The position numbers and the translations under genes are program-made. From Acinetobacter calcoaceticus (GTDB taxonomy: Bacteria > Pseudomonadota > Gammaproteobacteria > Pseudomonadales > Moraxellaceae), in NCBI RefSeq assembly GCF_004345325.1, contig NZ_SLVJ01000016.1:1-64000 (forward strand): DNA of 64,000 bases. The letters are read 5' to 3'. The notes below the pieces were generated by a model that saw only the letters and a program-made list of their open reading frames with translations, did no database searches and had not been told where the DNA came from. Positions 45,790 to 55,060 of this stretch are shown one piece after another (the stretch's first letter is position 1; each line of letters begins with the position of its first letter).

Positions 45790-46683
45790 TTATGTAAATT
45801 TATGCGCGATAAAAAACTGAGTTAAATGCTGATAGGGCAGCGGCAGCTTGGCGAAGTTTTTTGCGGCCAGTTGTAGTTTGCGATTGGCCCATGCGCCACT
45901 GAGTTCAATTTGCTGGAAATCATAGTCTTGTGCCATACGCAGTGCGGCGCGTTTCGGCATAATTGCAATACCGACCCCATCGGCGACGACTTGGGCAATG
46001 GCATTAAAGTTCGGTAGACGCATACGATATTGGAGCTGAGCACCCAATACTTTGGCCTGATTTTCAATCGATTGCTGCAAGGAGTGATATTGCATCAGTC
46101 CAACAAAGGGCGAGTGAATCACATCGACTAAGTCCAATTGTGCTTGGGCAGCCAAAGCATGTCCATGTGGGCAAATCAGCACCAAGGGATCATCAAACAG
46201 TGGAAGGGTCTGCAAATCAGTGGCGGCAAAAAAGTCAGTGACGATGCCAAGCAGCGCCTGTCCTTTTTGCAGCGCATGGATAATATCGGTACTTTCTGCT
46301 TCTTTAAAGTCGATGCGTAGTTGCGGATTTTGGTTGAGATATTGCGGTAATAACAACGGTAAATATTCACTTTGCGCCGAAGAGTTACACCACAGTAAGA
46401 TCTCGGTTTGTTGACCGCTGACAAAGCCCTGCATCTGTTGTTGTAGCTGATGATAGTCTTGAATGAGTGCCTGCGCATGTTGCGCAAAGCATTGACCTGC
46501 AAGGGTTAGCTTGACCCCAGCCGAATGGCGATAGAACAAGCTCACTTGATAGCTGAGTTCAAGTTTTTTAATTCGTTCACTGGCCGCTTGCAACGAAATC
46601 GCAGAGCGTTCGGCACCTTTGGTCAGGCTACCGCTATCTACGATGTTGAGGAACAGTTGCAGGTCAAAAAAGTCGAGGCGCAT
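45790..46683 (-). CDS. LysR-family regulator
   Basis: A 297-residue regulator. FFDLQLFLNIVDSGSLTKGAERSAISLQAASERIKKLE is the winged-helix domain; the sensor domain follows near residue 90. It lies 56 bp upstream of the EamA permease in the same direction and may form an operon with it. No divergent partner gene is present. Confidence 0.85.
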   Translation of the reverse strand: MRLDFFDLQLFLNIVDSGSLTKGAERSAISLQAASERIKKLELSYQVSLFYRHSAGVKLTLAGQCFAQHAQALIQDYHQLQQQMQGFVSGQQTEILLWCNSSAQSEYLPLLLPQYLNQNPQLRIDFKEAESTDIIHALQKGQALLGIVTDFFAATDLQTLPLFDDPLVLICPHGHALAAQAQLDLVDVIHSPFVGLMQYHSLQQSIENQAKVLGAQLQYRMRLPNFNAIAQVVADGVGIAIMPKRAALRMAQDYDFQQIELSGAWANRKLQLAAKNFAKLPLPYQHLTQFFIAHKFT

Positions 46684-46803
46684 GATTCGGTATAATCAGG
46701 GGACAGTGGGTGGTGTAACTATATTAACCTTAACCCGTGTTGTCGCAATAAAAATAGCGCCTTCCAAAGCAATCACATAAACATTGTCCTTAGAGAAAGC
46801 GAC

Positions 46804-47163
46804 TTAGTCATCCTCTCCATCCTCTGGCGGAGGTGAATACGTGATTATACTCACGGTAATGATATAGGTCAGTAAAAAGGGCAGTAGACACAACAGCGTG
46901 AGCATAATAAGCCCAATATCGGAACGAGTCATGTTTAAAGAAATGAAGAACATTAAAACAAAATTTAAAAAACCAATACCGAGCAAATTACCGCGATCAA
47001 GCAGCTGAGATATTTTTTTAAGCAAGATGGGAATAAAAATACCGATCAGGGCGGGGACGAATAAAATAATTAAATATTCATTTTGGATGTCAAAGTTGAG
47101 GTGGATGAACAATAAACTTGTCGGCAGTAGAGATAGGGCGAAAGCTAAGATTATTTTGAACAT
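46804..47163 (-). CDS. Four-helix membrane protein, unknown
   Basis: A 119-residue protein made almost entirely of four hydrophobic segments, with an acidic C-terminal tail (PPPEDGEDD). No family is recognised. It is alone, divergent from the secreted protein at 47287. AT-rich codon use is in line with its neighbours. Confidence 0.6.
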   Translation of the reverse strand: MFKIILAFALSLLPTSLLFIHLNFDIQNEYLIILFVPALIGIFIPILLKKISQLLDRGNLLGIGFLNFVLMFFISLNMTRSDIGLIMLTLLCLLPFLLTYIITVSIITYSPPPEDGEDD

Positions 47164-47286
47164 TGCTTAAAATTATTGTTGAGAACGGGGTAATATACGA
47201 TGTTTAATCTTAAATCGCCATTATTGGTTGGTTCTGTTTTTTAATGCATAGATAACATTTACAAGACGATTAGGGATATATTCACC

Positions 47287-47973
47287 ATGACCAAATCACA
47301 TAAAATTGCACTGGCACTTTTCAGTAGTTGCATGATCGCCACGCATTCCGCCTCTGCCAAAACGGACAGCAATAGCAGTGATGCCGCCAAAGCAAAAAAT
47401 GTGGCGGAGTTACTGCTTGGAGTATTTTCTCAAGATCCAAGTCAACCCAATCGGGTCAATATCCAGTTTAAAGCAGCGATCGCAGGGATTACTGAAGCGG
47501 AAGCAATAAAAAACCTCGGTGTCGATGCAAATGTAATCTCATCACCATCAGCCATGATGAAAGAAATGATGCGTGATCAGTTTAGTCCTGAAGATATGGC
47601 GATTATTAGCCCCGCTTTGGATCGCCAAATATTATCGCAAACTAAAATCATGCAGAGTTGTAAACTCACGGGTCAAATGACCCAGCCGAGCACAACTCAG
47701 TATGAGTTTCCGGTACAGTGCCAAGTGCCATTATTGATTGATTGGAATGCGATTAAGCAGCCTGAGATCAACCAAGAGGACAGCATGGGTAAAAACTTTG
47801 CCATTGTTGCGGATTGGAGCACCAATATTATTAATACTGCGCCGCGCAATAGTTACACTACTAAGATTCGTGTCGTCCAAGAGGGCAAAAGTTTTGTCCC
47901 TGAAATGGATGATGAAGAATATTTCCCGAGTAGCGTGACCAAACAGATTATGGGGACTTCAGAATCTGAATGA
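47287..47973 (+). CDS. Secreted protein, unknown
   Basis: A 228-residue protein with a signal peptide (KIALALFSSCMIATHSASA). The mature part contains two cysteines (SCKLTG and VQCQVP) that may form a disulfide, and no known domain. A good AGGGAT ribosome-binding site precedes the ATG, and a strong terminator follows at 47998, so it is a well-formed single-gene unit. Confidence 0.6.
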   Translation: MTKSHKIALALFSSCMIATHSASAKTDSNSSDAAKAKNVAELLLGVFSQDPSQPNRVNIQFKAAIAGITEAEAIKNLGVDANVISSPSAMMKEMMRDQFSPEDMAIISPALDRQILSQTKIMQSCKLTGQMTQPSTTQYEFPVQCQVPLLIDWNAIKQPEINQEDSMGKNFAIVADWSTNIINTAPRNSYTTKIRVVQEGKSFVPEMDDEEYFPSSVTKQIMGTSESE

Positions 47974-47997
47974 GCGAATGAATAAAATCTGCAACCA

Positions 47998-48026
47998 GGG
48001 ATTAAGCAACTTAATCCCTTTTTTTT
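47998..48026 (+). terminator. Terminator
   Basis: GGGATTAAG and CTTAATCCC pair perfectly around a 3-nt loop, followed by eight T. Confidence 0.92.
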
Positions 48027-48143
48027 AATCTGGTCAAAACTGCCCCTTTATTTGTGTTACTCAATCGCAGTACGAATGATATTTACACGATTGGGTTTTA
48101 CTGCTGCAATGAGGGCTAAAATCATCAGACTAAAAATAATATT

Positions 48144-49292
48144 ATGCCAAATGATAAAGACCCGACCATCATCGTTAAAGACACGTCAGAACATGATCCA
48201 TCTGTGCAGGATCAGCATGAGTTACTTAAAGAAAAATTAAGATATAAACAGGCACTCAGAGAGAATTCGAAAAAAATCGATCATAAACAGGTCCGTCTCA
48301 ATATTCAGGCCGATGCTTTGCCGAGTAAGACTTATTTTATTATGAATGCTTTGGCTGCAGTGATTGCCAGCTTTGGATTACTCTCTGATTCAGCCGCTGT
48401 GGTCATTGGCGCCATGCTGGTCGCCATGATGTTGGGGCCGATTTCTGGTATTGCATTGGCTTTTATCGATAATCGTTGGATCTTATTTAGAACAGCATTC
48501 GTGACCTTATTCATGGGTGTACTGATGATTTATGGCATCGGTTTCATCTTGGGTTTGATCAATCTTAATCTCAGCATCACCAATGAAATATTGGCACGCA
48601 CCCAACCCACGATAATGGACCTCATGATTGCTTTGGCAGGTGGTGCGGCAGGGGCTTTTGCTTCAGTATCACCGCGCCTATCTGTGGCTGTGGTCGGGGT
48701 TGCGGTTGCGACTGCATTGGTACCGCCTTTGGTGGCCAGTGGCATATTGCTGGCGCATATGGAGTGGAAAAATTCAGCCAATGCATTTATTTTGGCAGTA
48801 ACCAATATTATCGCCATACAAATCAGCTTTTCATTGGTGCTATGGATTGCAGGGTTCCGAAGAGGGTCTGATTTACAGGTTCGTAGTAATATCGTCGAGT
48901 TCATTAAACGTAATTTGATCAGTTTGTTGATACTGGTCGCGATCTCAATTTATCTCTGGTTTAACTTTATGCATATGCTGAATAAACAAATGTATGAGAC
49001 CCAAACCACGCAGCAGATTAATCGCTTCTTTAATGAAAAAAATAATCTGGTCGATATCGTTCAATTTGATCCACGGCAAGATTTTACTTTGGTGCGGGTG
49101 GTGGTTCGAGGCGACACACCGCCAACAGCACAGCAGATTGATCAATTGAATCAATCCTTGCAAGCAGATGTCAAAGATCAACCCAGTTATGTTCAGGTCC
49201 GATTTATACCTGTACAAGTGATCCAAGCAGAAAATAGCCCCGATATGACCATTAAAGACCGAGAAGCCGCACGTTTATTGGAAGGACATTAA
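48144..49292 (+). CDS. DUF389 family membrane protein (TIGR00341)
   Basis: A 382-residue membrane protein. After a charged N-terminal segment of 50 residues comes the DUF389 core, with about six helices: NALAAVIASFGLLSDSAAVVIGAMLVAMMLGPISGIALA and GGAAGAFASVSPRLSVAVVGVAVATALVPPLVASG are its most typical pieces. A soluble C-terminal domain follows (about 290-382). Function is unknown. It has no operon partner. The ribosome-binding site is weak. Confidence 0.82.
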   Translation: MPNDKDPTIIVKDTSEHDPSVQDQHELLKEKLRYKQALRENSKKIDHKQVRLNIQADALPSKTYFIMNALAAVIASFGLLSDSAAVVIGAMLVAMMLGPISGIALAFIDNRWILFRTAFVTLFMGVLMIYGIGFILGLINLNLSITNEILARTQPTIMDLMIALAGGAAGAFASVSPRLSVAVVGVAVATALVPPLVASGILLAHMEWKNSANAFILAVTNIIAIQISFSLVLWIAGFRRGSDLQVRSNIVEFIKRNLISLLILVAISIYLWFNFMHMLNKQMYETQTTQQINRFFNEKNNLVDIVQFDPRQDFTLVRVVVRGDTPPTAQQIDQLNQSLQADVKDQPSYVQVRFIPVQVIQAENSPDMTIKDREAARLLEGH

Positions 49293-49488
49293 TACAAGTT
49301 GTGAGTATGTTCTAAGCAATTGTTGTGAATGAGAGTGAGAGAAGGAGAGATGTAGATGAGTGCGGTCAAATGGGTTTGACCTTGTGGATCGATGATCGCT
49401 AAGGTCTGAACACCTACTTAACCGCTTTCATTCGTAGCGCAGAAAACACACGATTTGATGCGCTGAATATTATTTCAAGGGGATGGCT

Positions 49489-50136
49489 TTAAAAATTTGC
49501 TGATTCTTTGTTGGTCTTGTCTTGTTGGCTCTGTTGCTGTGTGGCATTTCTCATTTGCAGAAACTTGGGACTGACATATTCAACGTAAACTGTAAAATCC
49601 AAATGCGGAGCTGAAACGGTAATTGTTTCTTGAGCAGGACTCACAAATTCTGTGAGTCGATCTCCTACAAACGGTTCTTTGCTTCGAACAACTTTATAAC
49701 CACGCTCTTTAATATAAGAGACGATCCGATTGTAGCTTGCTTGTTTATCTTGGGTACCATCGATATTCATAAATACGTAGTGCAATTTATTATTTGCATC
49801 AAAAGCAAACTGGGTAGATCGAAGTCCCTCTATATCAAAACCAGAGCCGTCATTTTCGAGGACTGGACCACCTGCATAAGATTCACCACCGAGTTGGTAA
49901 TTTTTTAAACGTGCTTTGACCGAATCAAAAGTCGAGTCCTGTAATTTAAATCCAAGTACTGGGGTTCCTTTTAAGTTAGGATCATCTTCTGGTGCAATAG
50001 CTTTACTTTTTTCTTCGAGCTGTTTCATTTCAACTGAAGTTGTATTGTTGTTATTCGTTGGCGCATTTTCTTTGGAACAACCCGAAAGAAATATCCATAA
50101 TCCCAGCGTTGTAATTAATAGTTTCGACCTAAGCAT
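49489..50136 (-). CDS. Lipoprotein, unknown
   Basis: A 215-residue lipoprotein: signal peptide and lipobox IFLSGCS, a short Asn/Thr-rich linker, then a globular domain with a repeated-looking pattern (GFKLQDSTFDSVKARL and FAFDANNKLHYVFMNID). No family is recognised. The tail is Gln/Asn rich (TQQQSQQDKTNKES). The preceding 49293-49488 gap holds only a small hairpin GGTCAAA-N4-TTTGACC near 49364. Confidence 0.6.
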   Translation of the reverse strand: MLRSKLLITTLGLWIFLSGCSKENAPTNNNNTTSVEMKQLEEKSKAIAPEDDPNLKGTPVLGFKLQDSTFDSVKARLKNYQLGGESYAGGPVLENDGSGFDIEGLRSTQFAFDANNKLHYVFMNIDGTQDKQASYNRIVSYIKERGYKVVRSKEPFVGDRLTEFVSPAQETITVSAPHLDFTVYVEYVSPKFLQMRNATQQQSQQDKTNKESANF

Positions 50137-50550
50137 ATTTTCAATATCACAAGTTTTAAAATAATGCCCGCTATCCTAGCAATAATATTGCAATCCTTCA
50201 GCAAGGTACTCTACTTAAGTCTATACGTTAATTCATTATATTTATCGATTGATATTTCAGCCCTGATCCTGAAAATAATGTCTGTGCTGCAGATAAGCAC
50301 TGTTAAATTTTGATCTAAAGGCAGCAGATGCTTGCTGATCATTTTTAGGCATCCACAGTGCTTGTGCAATCGTCTAATCATAGACCGTTGTATTGAGAGG
50401 ATATAAATAACTGTAATGTGGTTTTAAATGCTGAATTAGATCGACGAGGTCGCTTTTTCAAATAATATGGATGATACTGGATAGGGTTATAACAAAGCCA
50501 GACTTGCGATTCTTCCGTAGAACGAATGATAACAATAATGAGATCAAATA
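50137..50550. other. Intergenic region, no gene seen
   Basis: The region of 414 bp between the divergent lipoprotein and the membrane protein is AT-rich. Short minus-strand frames exist but have no start, ribosome-binding site or composition that suggests coding. No hairpin or repeat stands out. Confidence 0.5.
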
Positions 50551-50973
50551 ATGAAAATAAGCACCCGCATCGATCGAAATATCAAGCTCAATATAATGTT
50601 CACTGTCTTGAGTTGTTTTCTGATCTGGTTTTTGAGCAATGGTTATTTTAATCGGCACATTGTTCACAAGAACCCACAACTTTTTTGGATTATCTTTTTG
50701 ATATGCGCCATTTTAATGAGCTATAAAATGGCACGGATGAATTTTTTTATTCCTTTGAAAACCATGATTTCTCTGATTGTCGCTTTTATCATTGCTGTGA
50801 TGATCGTTTTGATCACTGTTTCAGATTACAAAGATATTTTCGTGGTGAACAATTTATATTGGTTACTGTTTTCACCAATTGGTGGTTTTAGTGTCATGAA
50901 ACTGCATTTGGTGATTCCTATGATTTCAGGATTTTATTTGATCATTTTAATTTATAAACTGTACAGGCCCTAG
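50551..50973 (+). CDS. Four-helix membrane protein, unknown
   Basis: A 140-residue protein with four hydrophobic segments and short loops (basic at the N-terminus, IDRNIKL). It is not assigned to a family. Its stop codon lies inside the left arm of the long hairpin at 50963, which may therefore act as its terminator. Confidence 0.55.
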   Translation: MKISTRIDRNIKLNIMFTVLSCFLIWFLSNGYFNRHIVHKNPQLFWIIFLICAILMSYKMARMNFFIPLKTMISLIVAFIIAVMIVLITVSDYKDIFVVNNLYWLLFSPIGGFSVMKLHLVIPMISGFYLIILIYKLYRP

Positions 50974-51024
50974 ACTCAAACTTACCGCTGTTCAGCATTG
51001 AGTCCCTAACTATATAGGGCCTGT
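50963..51024. repeat. Long two-part hairpin
   Basis: ACAGGCCCTA (50963-50972) and TAGGGCCTGT (51015-51024) pair perfectly. Directly inside them GACTCAA (50973-50979) and TTGAGTC (50998-51004) also pair, with a 10-nt bulge on the right side. Seventeen base pairs in a 62-bp element suggest a small palindromic mobile element or a strong mRNA 3' structure. No T tract follows. Confidence 0.65.
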
Positions 51025-51049
51025 TGAATACAAATCGATAGGGTCGTTG

Positions 51050-51364
51050 TTATGCCTGACTATTCTGAATATGTAGCACCTGCCCAAACTGCATACTCAT
51101 AGGGTCGATCAAGCTTAAAAATTTGAGGCAGGCTGGGTTGTCCATCCATTGCTTGCAAATGGTTTTGGCTGCTGCAATATTTTTTGACCAAGCCAAATCG
51201 ATCAGGGTCTGATCCTCAAGCACGATTAAAGATTGCGCTTGCCAATCGGCTTGCTGGGAGAGGAAATGCCTGACCATATGCGTATAGGCAAGGATGGCAT
51301 CTTCAAGCTGTACCTCAGCTTTGAGTTTAAACATACCGATTTCAATTGCGCCGTGTTGATCCAT
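51050..51364 (-). CDS. Small helical protein, unknown
   Basis: A 104-residue soluble protein with predicted helices and no recognised family. An AAGGGG ribosome-binding site lies 8 bp before the ATG. It is divergent from the WYL regulator at 51520 (155 bp between the starts), which may control it. Confidence 0.55.
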   Translation of the reverse strand: MDQHGAIEIGMFKLKAEVQLEDAILAYTHMVRHFLSQQADWQAQSLIVLEDQTLIDLAWSKNIAAAKTICKQWMDNPACLKFLSLIDPMSMQFGQVLHIQNSQA

Positions 51365-51519
51365 GTTGCGTGCCCCTTGAGGTGATTAAAAGTAGAAAAG
51401 TGTCGAACTGATGCACTAACATAAACGAGCTCACTGTCAGATATTGTCAGTAGGCTTTTGATGAACACCGAATACTGATGTGCCCGCAACAATGAACATT
51501 CAATAATGACGATCCAGCT

Positions 51520-52197
51520 ATGAAAACCCAGCGCTTACTTAAGATCATGCACATCCTGTCCTTGCGTCGAACACCGATCTCTGCAGCTCAATTGGCCGCG
51601 GATTTAGAAGTATCGATGCGAACGATTTACCGTGATATGCAGGATTTAATAACCACAGGCTTGCCAATAGAAGGTGAGGCGGGGATGGGCTATCAGTTGG
51701 GCAAAGGTTATTTTTTGCCAGCATTTCATTTTGATGTCGATGAAGTGGACAGTATCTTGATTGGTCTACAACTGATTCAGTCGATCGTTGAAAATAAAAC
51801 CCTGTCCCTTGCCGCACAGCGGGTGCTGTCCAAGATTGCCTTGGCGATGCAAAGTCAGGATCAGCATTATGTGTTGAATTCACCATTTAAGTCGGTTTCA
51901 CACAAGATGGATGCCTTTGGTTCAAATGCCTATTTTGATCAACTCAGACAGGCGATACGTCAAAATCGCTATATTCATTTGGTGTACTTGGATCTCAAGC
52001 AACAGACTTCGTTACGTACTGTACGGCCATTGGGATTGACCTTTTTTGATGAGGTTTGGTTACTCACCGCTTGGTGTGAGGTCAAACATGATTTCCGTAA
52101 CTTCCGCCTCGATCGCATCCAAGAGTGCAACTTACTCAAACAGCAGTTTTTAAATGATCCGCATAAAAGCTTTGAGGATTATTTAAAGACCTTGTAA
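51520..52197 (+). CDS. HTH/WYL-domain transcriptional regulator (YafY-like)
   Basis: A 225-residue regulator. The N-terminal helix-turn-helix KTQRLLKIMHILSLRRTPISAAQLAADLEVSMRTIYRDMQDLITTGLPI is DeoR-like; the C-terminal WYL domain follows (YIHLVYLDLKQQTSLRTVRPLGLTFFDEVWLLTAWCEVKHDFRNFRLDRI). WYL domains bind ligands or nucleic acid and control stress or defence genes in many bacteria. The partner is not known; the small divergent gene is the nearest candidate. Confidence 0.85.
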   Translation: MKTQRLLKIMHILSLRRTPISAAQLAADLEVSMRTIYRDMQDLITTGLPIEGEAGMGYQLGKGYFLPAFHFDVDEVDSILIGLQLIQSIVENKTLSLAAQRVLSKIALAMQSQDQHYVLNSPFKSVSHKMDAFGSNAYFDQLRQAIRQNRYIHLVYLDLKQQTSLRTVRPLGLTFFDEVWLLTAWCEVKHDFRNFRLDRIQECNLLKQQFLNDPHKSFEDYLKTL

Positions 52198-52223
52198 TGC
52201 AGTAGCAATCACACGATCCGTCT

Positions 52224-52547
52224 TTAATCTTCATTGAGTAAATCAACCAATAGTGTTCCCTTGATGCCTTTGTCCCAATTTTGCTTAAAGGCTTGATGGT
52301 ATTGATCGATATCGTAAGTACTGTTTTTAAAGGCTTGGCGCGTCTGCTGCATATCGTGTGAACGCATATAGATCATCAAATAATCACTGCCTTTAATCTG
52401 AAAATGGAACCATGACTCTATATGTACGCCTTCATTTTTTAAGGTGGCAATGGCTTCATCTTTTCTGCTGTTTAATTCTTTTTGCCACGCTGCAACGTGC
52501 TGCATACGATCGATTTTGAGTTTGATGAGATGAGCTTCTACGTCCAT
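52224..52547 (-). CDS. DUF6176 family protein
   Basis: A 107-residue soluble protein, alpha/beta, with the pattern WQKELNSRKDEAIATLKNEGVHIESWFHFQIKGSDYLMIYMRSHDMQQTRQAF. This fits DUF6176, of unknown function and probably of the dimeric ferredoxin-like (ABM) type. It is convergent with the WYL gene. Confidence 0.65.
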   Translation of the reverse strand: MDVEAHLIKLKIDRMQHVAAWQKELNSRKDEAIATLKNEGVHIESWFHFQIKGSDYLMIYMRSHDMQQTRQAFKNSTYDIDQYHQAFKQNWDKGIKGTLLVDLLNED

Positions 52548-52710
52548 TTATAAGTGCCTAGTTTTTGAGGAGGTTGGCTTTAGCATACGTGAACATGTGA
52601 TGGATAGGATATATTGTCTTTGGGGCTTTTAGTCTAGGTGACAGTTTTAGGCAAGCCTTTAATTTGTGACATTGCACCACAGAACTGGTGCAATGAGAAA
52701 ATCAGTCTAG

Positions 52711-53235
52711 TTATATTTTAAAGTCGCATTCAGGGATTTTTTTCTGTAGATCGCTATATTTGGTTTTAACAGCGTCTAATTTAGCTTGGTTAGGATTTAT
52801 ATTATTGGGACTAAAGAAAAGTCCATCAAATGGTTTTTTCTCGTCAATAAACTGTTTAGCGAGTTCGCGACAGTCCTTGGTATTTTTTACTGTAGATTTA
52901 GCTTCATCTTCACTTATTTTGCTATATTTCTGATCTTTAATTCGAAGTACTTTTCCATCATCTGATAAATTAAATGGAATCACCGTAAGCCCATTATTCA
53001 CTCCAAGCTGATCTTCTTTTTTTTCTAGAACCTGTTCTTTTTTCTTATTACCTACTAAGTCAGCCTCTCTTAAAATATTTTCATTAACCAAATATGTTTC
53101 TTTATCTTCTTTCTTGATTTCCAAGATTCTAGTGAATTTACTTTCTTCTAATTTCCAGTAGCCTAGGTATTTATCATGTGGCTTAGAACATGCCGTGAGT
53201 ATTAATGCCATCAAACTTATTAGAAATATTCTCAT
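52711..53235 (-). CDS. Lipoprotein, unknown, AT-rich
   Basis: A 174-residue lipoprotein (signal peptide RIFLISLMALILTACS with lipobox) followed by a charged, lysine-rich body beginning DKYLGYWKLEESK. The GYW opening recalls small lipocalin-like lipoproteins. The ATG at 53235 precedes the signal peptide directly; an upstream extension has no role. It is more AT-rich than its neighbours, so it may have been acquired. Confidence 0.6.
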   Translation of the reverse strand: MRIFLISLMALILTACSKPHDKYLGYWKLEESKFTRILEIKKEDKETYLVNENILREADLVGNKKKEQVLEKKEDQLGVNNGLTVIPFNLSDDGKVLRIKDQKYSKISEDEAKSTVKNTKDCRELAKQFIDEKKPFDGLFFSPNNINPNQAKLDAVKTKYSDLQKKIPECDFKI

Positions 53236-53382
53236 TTCATTCTCAAAGATGTGATTAAAAAAACTCAGTGTACACAAGGCTTTAATTTATTTAAAGTTTT
53301 ATGGGAACAATATCCTATGACTTTGTAAGTCAAATGCAATTCATATAGGGTTGTTGTTTTTATCATTATGCTTATTCACTTC

Positions 53383-53409
53383 AAAAAAAATGAGAGCTTT
53401 CGCTCTCAT
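53383..53409 (-). terminator. uraA terminator
   Basis: On the minus strand ATGAGAGC-GAAA-GCTCTCAT is a perfect 8-bp stem with a GNRA tetraloop, followed by eight T. Confidence 0.92.
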
Positions 53410-53437
53410 CTAAAATCCACAGCTTTTAATCTAAGGA

Positions 53438-54742
53438 TTAAGCCTCTTTATCTTTCAAACTAAAAATAAAGTTTAAAAATAATGCAGCAAAGGTGGCGGT
53501 ACCAATCCCACCCAAATTGAACTGGCCGAATTGCAAGGCAAAATCACCGGTCCCTAAAATAATTGTTACCGCAGCGACCATCAAATTTTTATTTTTAGAG
53601 AAGTCGACTTTATTTTCGATCCAGATCTTGGCACCAGCAATGGTAATCAAACCAAAGACCACGATCGAGGCGCCGGTCAGGATTGCTGATGGAATGGTAT
53701 GAATGATGGCACCAAATTTCGGGGAGAGCCCCAAGAAGATCGCAAAGACCCCAGCAATCACAAATACGATGGTGGAGTAAACTCGCGTGACTGCCATGAC
53801 ACCGATGTTTTCACCATAGGTGGTCATACCTGGCGCACCGACTGCACCCGAAAGTGTGGTGGCGACACCATCGGCAACAAAGGCTTTACCGATATGTGGA
53901 TCGAGGTTTTCACCCGTCATCGCACTAACCGCTTTGATATGGCCCAAGTTTTCAGCCACCAAGATCAAGGCAATCGGTGCAATGATCAACATGGCATTGG
54001 CACTGAACTCAGGCGAGTGGAAGGTCGGTAAACCAAACCAAGCCGCTTGCTGCATCGGGGCAAAATTGATTGGGGTGCCATAGCTCATCAGGTTCGACAC
54101 GATGAAATAAATCAGATAAGCCAACAATAAACCAAGCAGCAATAATAGGCGCTGCGTCAAGCCTTTGGTGAATACGGCAATGCTACCCATACACATGACG
54201 GTAACCAAAGACATCCACATATTAAAGTTATTGCCCATCACGCCTTTAACCGTAACAGGGGCAAGGTTGAGACCGATGATCATCACCACTGCACCAGTTA
54301 CAACAGGTGGCATTAACTTTTCAATCCATTTGGTTCCTGTGGCCATCACCATCAAACCAAACAAGGCATACAACACACCACAGGCCATGATGCCGCCAGC
54401 AGCAACAGCCAAGTTAAGATTGGGTGCGCCAGTTCCTGAAGCGGTATAGCCGGTTGCGGCAATCACCACGCCAATAAAGGCAAAGCTTGAACCCAGATAA
54501 CTCGGTACACGACCAGCGGTCATGATGAAAAATAAAATGGTACAGATCCCCGACATCAAGATGGCGAGGTTAGGATCAAAGCCCATTAAGAAGGGGGCAA
54601 GTACAGTGGCACCGAACATCGCAAAGGCGTGTTGGATACCCAAAACGGCACTTTGCGCTGCGGGTAGGTATTCGTTGGTACCCACCGGTTGGCGATTGAG
54701 ATCACCTTGGTATGGACGCCATTTGGGAAACCAATTGGACAT
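53438..54742 (-). CDS. uraA: Uracil permease (NCS2 family)
   Basis: A 434-residue inner-membrane proton symporter of the uracil/xanthine (NCS2) family. The QH motif region (GIQHAFAMFGATVLAPFL), the long membrane block and the signature TTYGENIGVMAVTRVYS are all present; a substrate-contact Glu lies in LVAENLGHI. The uracil-specific group is favoured by the short length, but uracil against xanthine cannot be decided by eye alone. It is a single gene with a strong terminator. Confidence 0.85.
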   Translation of the reverse strand: MSNWFPKWRPYQGDLNRQPVGTNEYLPAAQSAVLGIQHAFAMFGATVLAPFLMGFDPNLAILMSGICTILFFIMTAGRVPSYLGSSFAFIGVVIAATGYTASGTGAPNLNLAVAAGGIMACGVLYALFGLMVMATGTKWIEKLMPPVVTGAVVMIIGLNLAPVTVKGVMGNNFNMWMSLVTVMCMGSIAVFTKGLTQRLLLLLGLLLAYLIYFIVSNLMSYGTPINFAPMQQAAWFGLPTFHSPEFSANAMLIIAPIALILVAENLGHIKAVSAMTGENLDPHIGKAFVADGVATTLSGAVGAPGMTTYGENIGVMAVTRVYSTIVFVIAGVFAIFLGLSPKFGAIIHTIPSAILTGASIVVFGLITIAGAKIWIENKVDFSKNKNLMVAAVTIILGTGDFALQFGQFNLGGIGTATFAALFLNFIFSLKDKEA

Positions 54743-55060
54743 AAAATGAGCGCTCTAAGATTTAACTGCGCACATGATACTCCGCTTTGCCAAAAAGTTA
54801 ATCGGTCTAATTATTGAATCATTAAATTTAAATGGATGCTTTTGAGTGAGTTTTTAACGTACAGTCAATAAAATGTCGAAAGTTATTATTTTAAATCAGA
54901 GGATTGTGTGGGTCGTACACTGAGAGGAATGCATTTATTCACTTTTCCAAACTGATGAACAGAATGAAATAAACGGTGTGTTAGTCAGAGGAATTATCAA
55001 AAAAGTAGGGGCAAATCACTTGATCTGCCCCTACTTTGAGGTGCATGTTGCGCTTAGAAC
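54743..55060 (-). terminator. Intergenic region with ppc terminator
   Basis: No gene is visible in 54743-54998. At 54999-55037, on the minus strand, a stem of about 12 bp (AAAGTAGGGGCA and its complement around a 12-nt loop) ends in a run of six T; this is the terminator of ppc. Confidence 0.8.
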
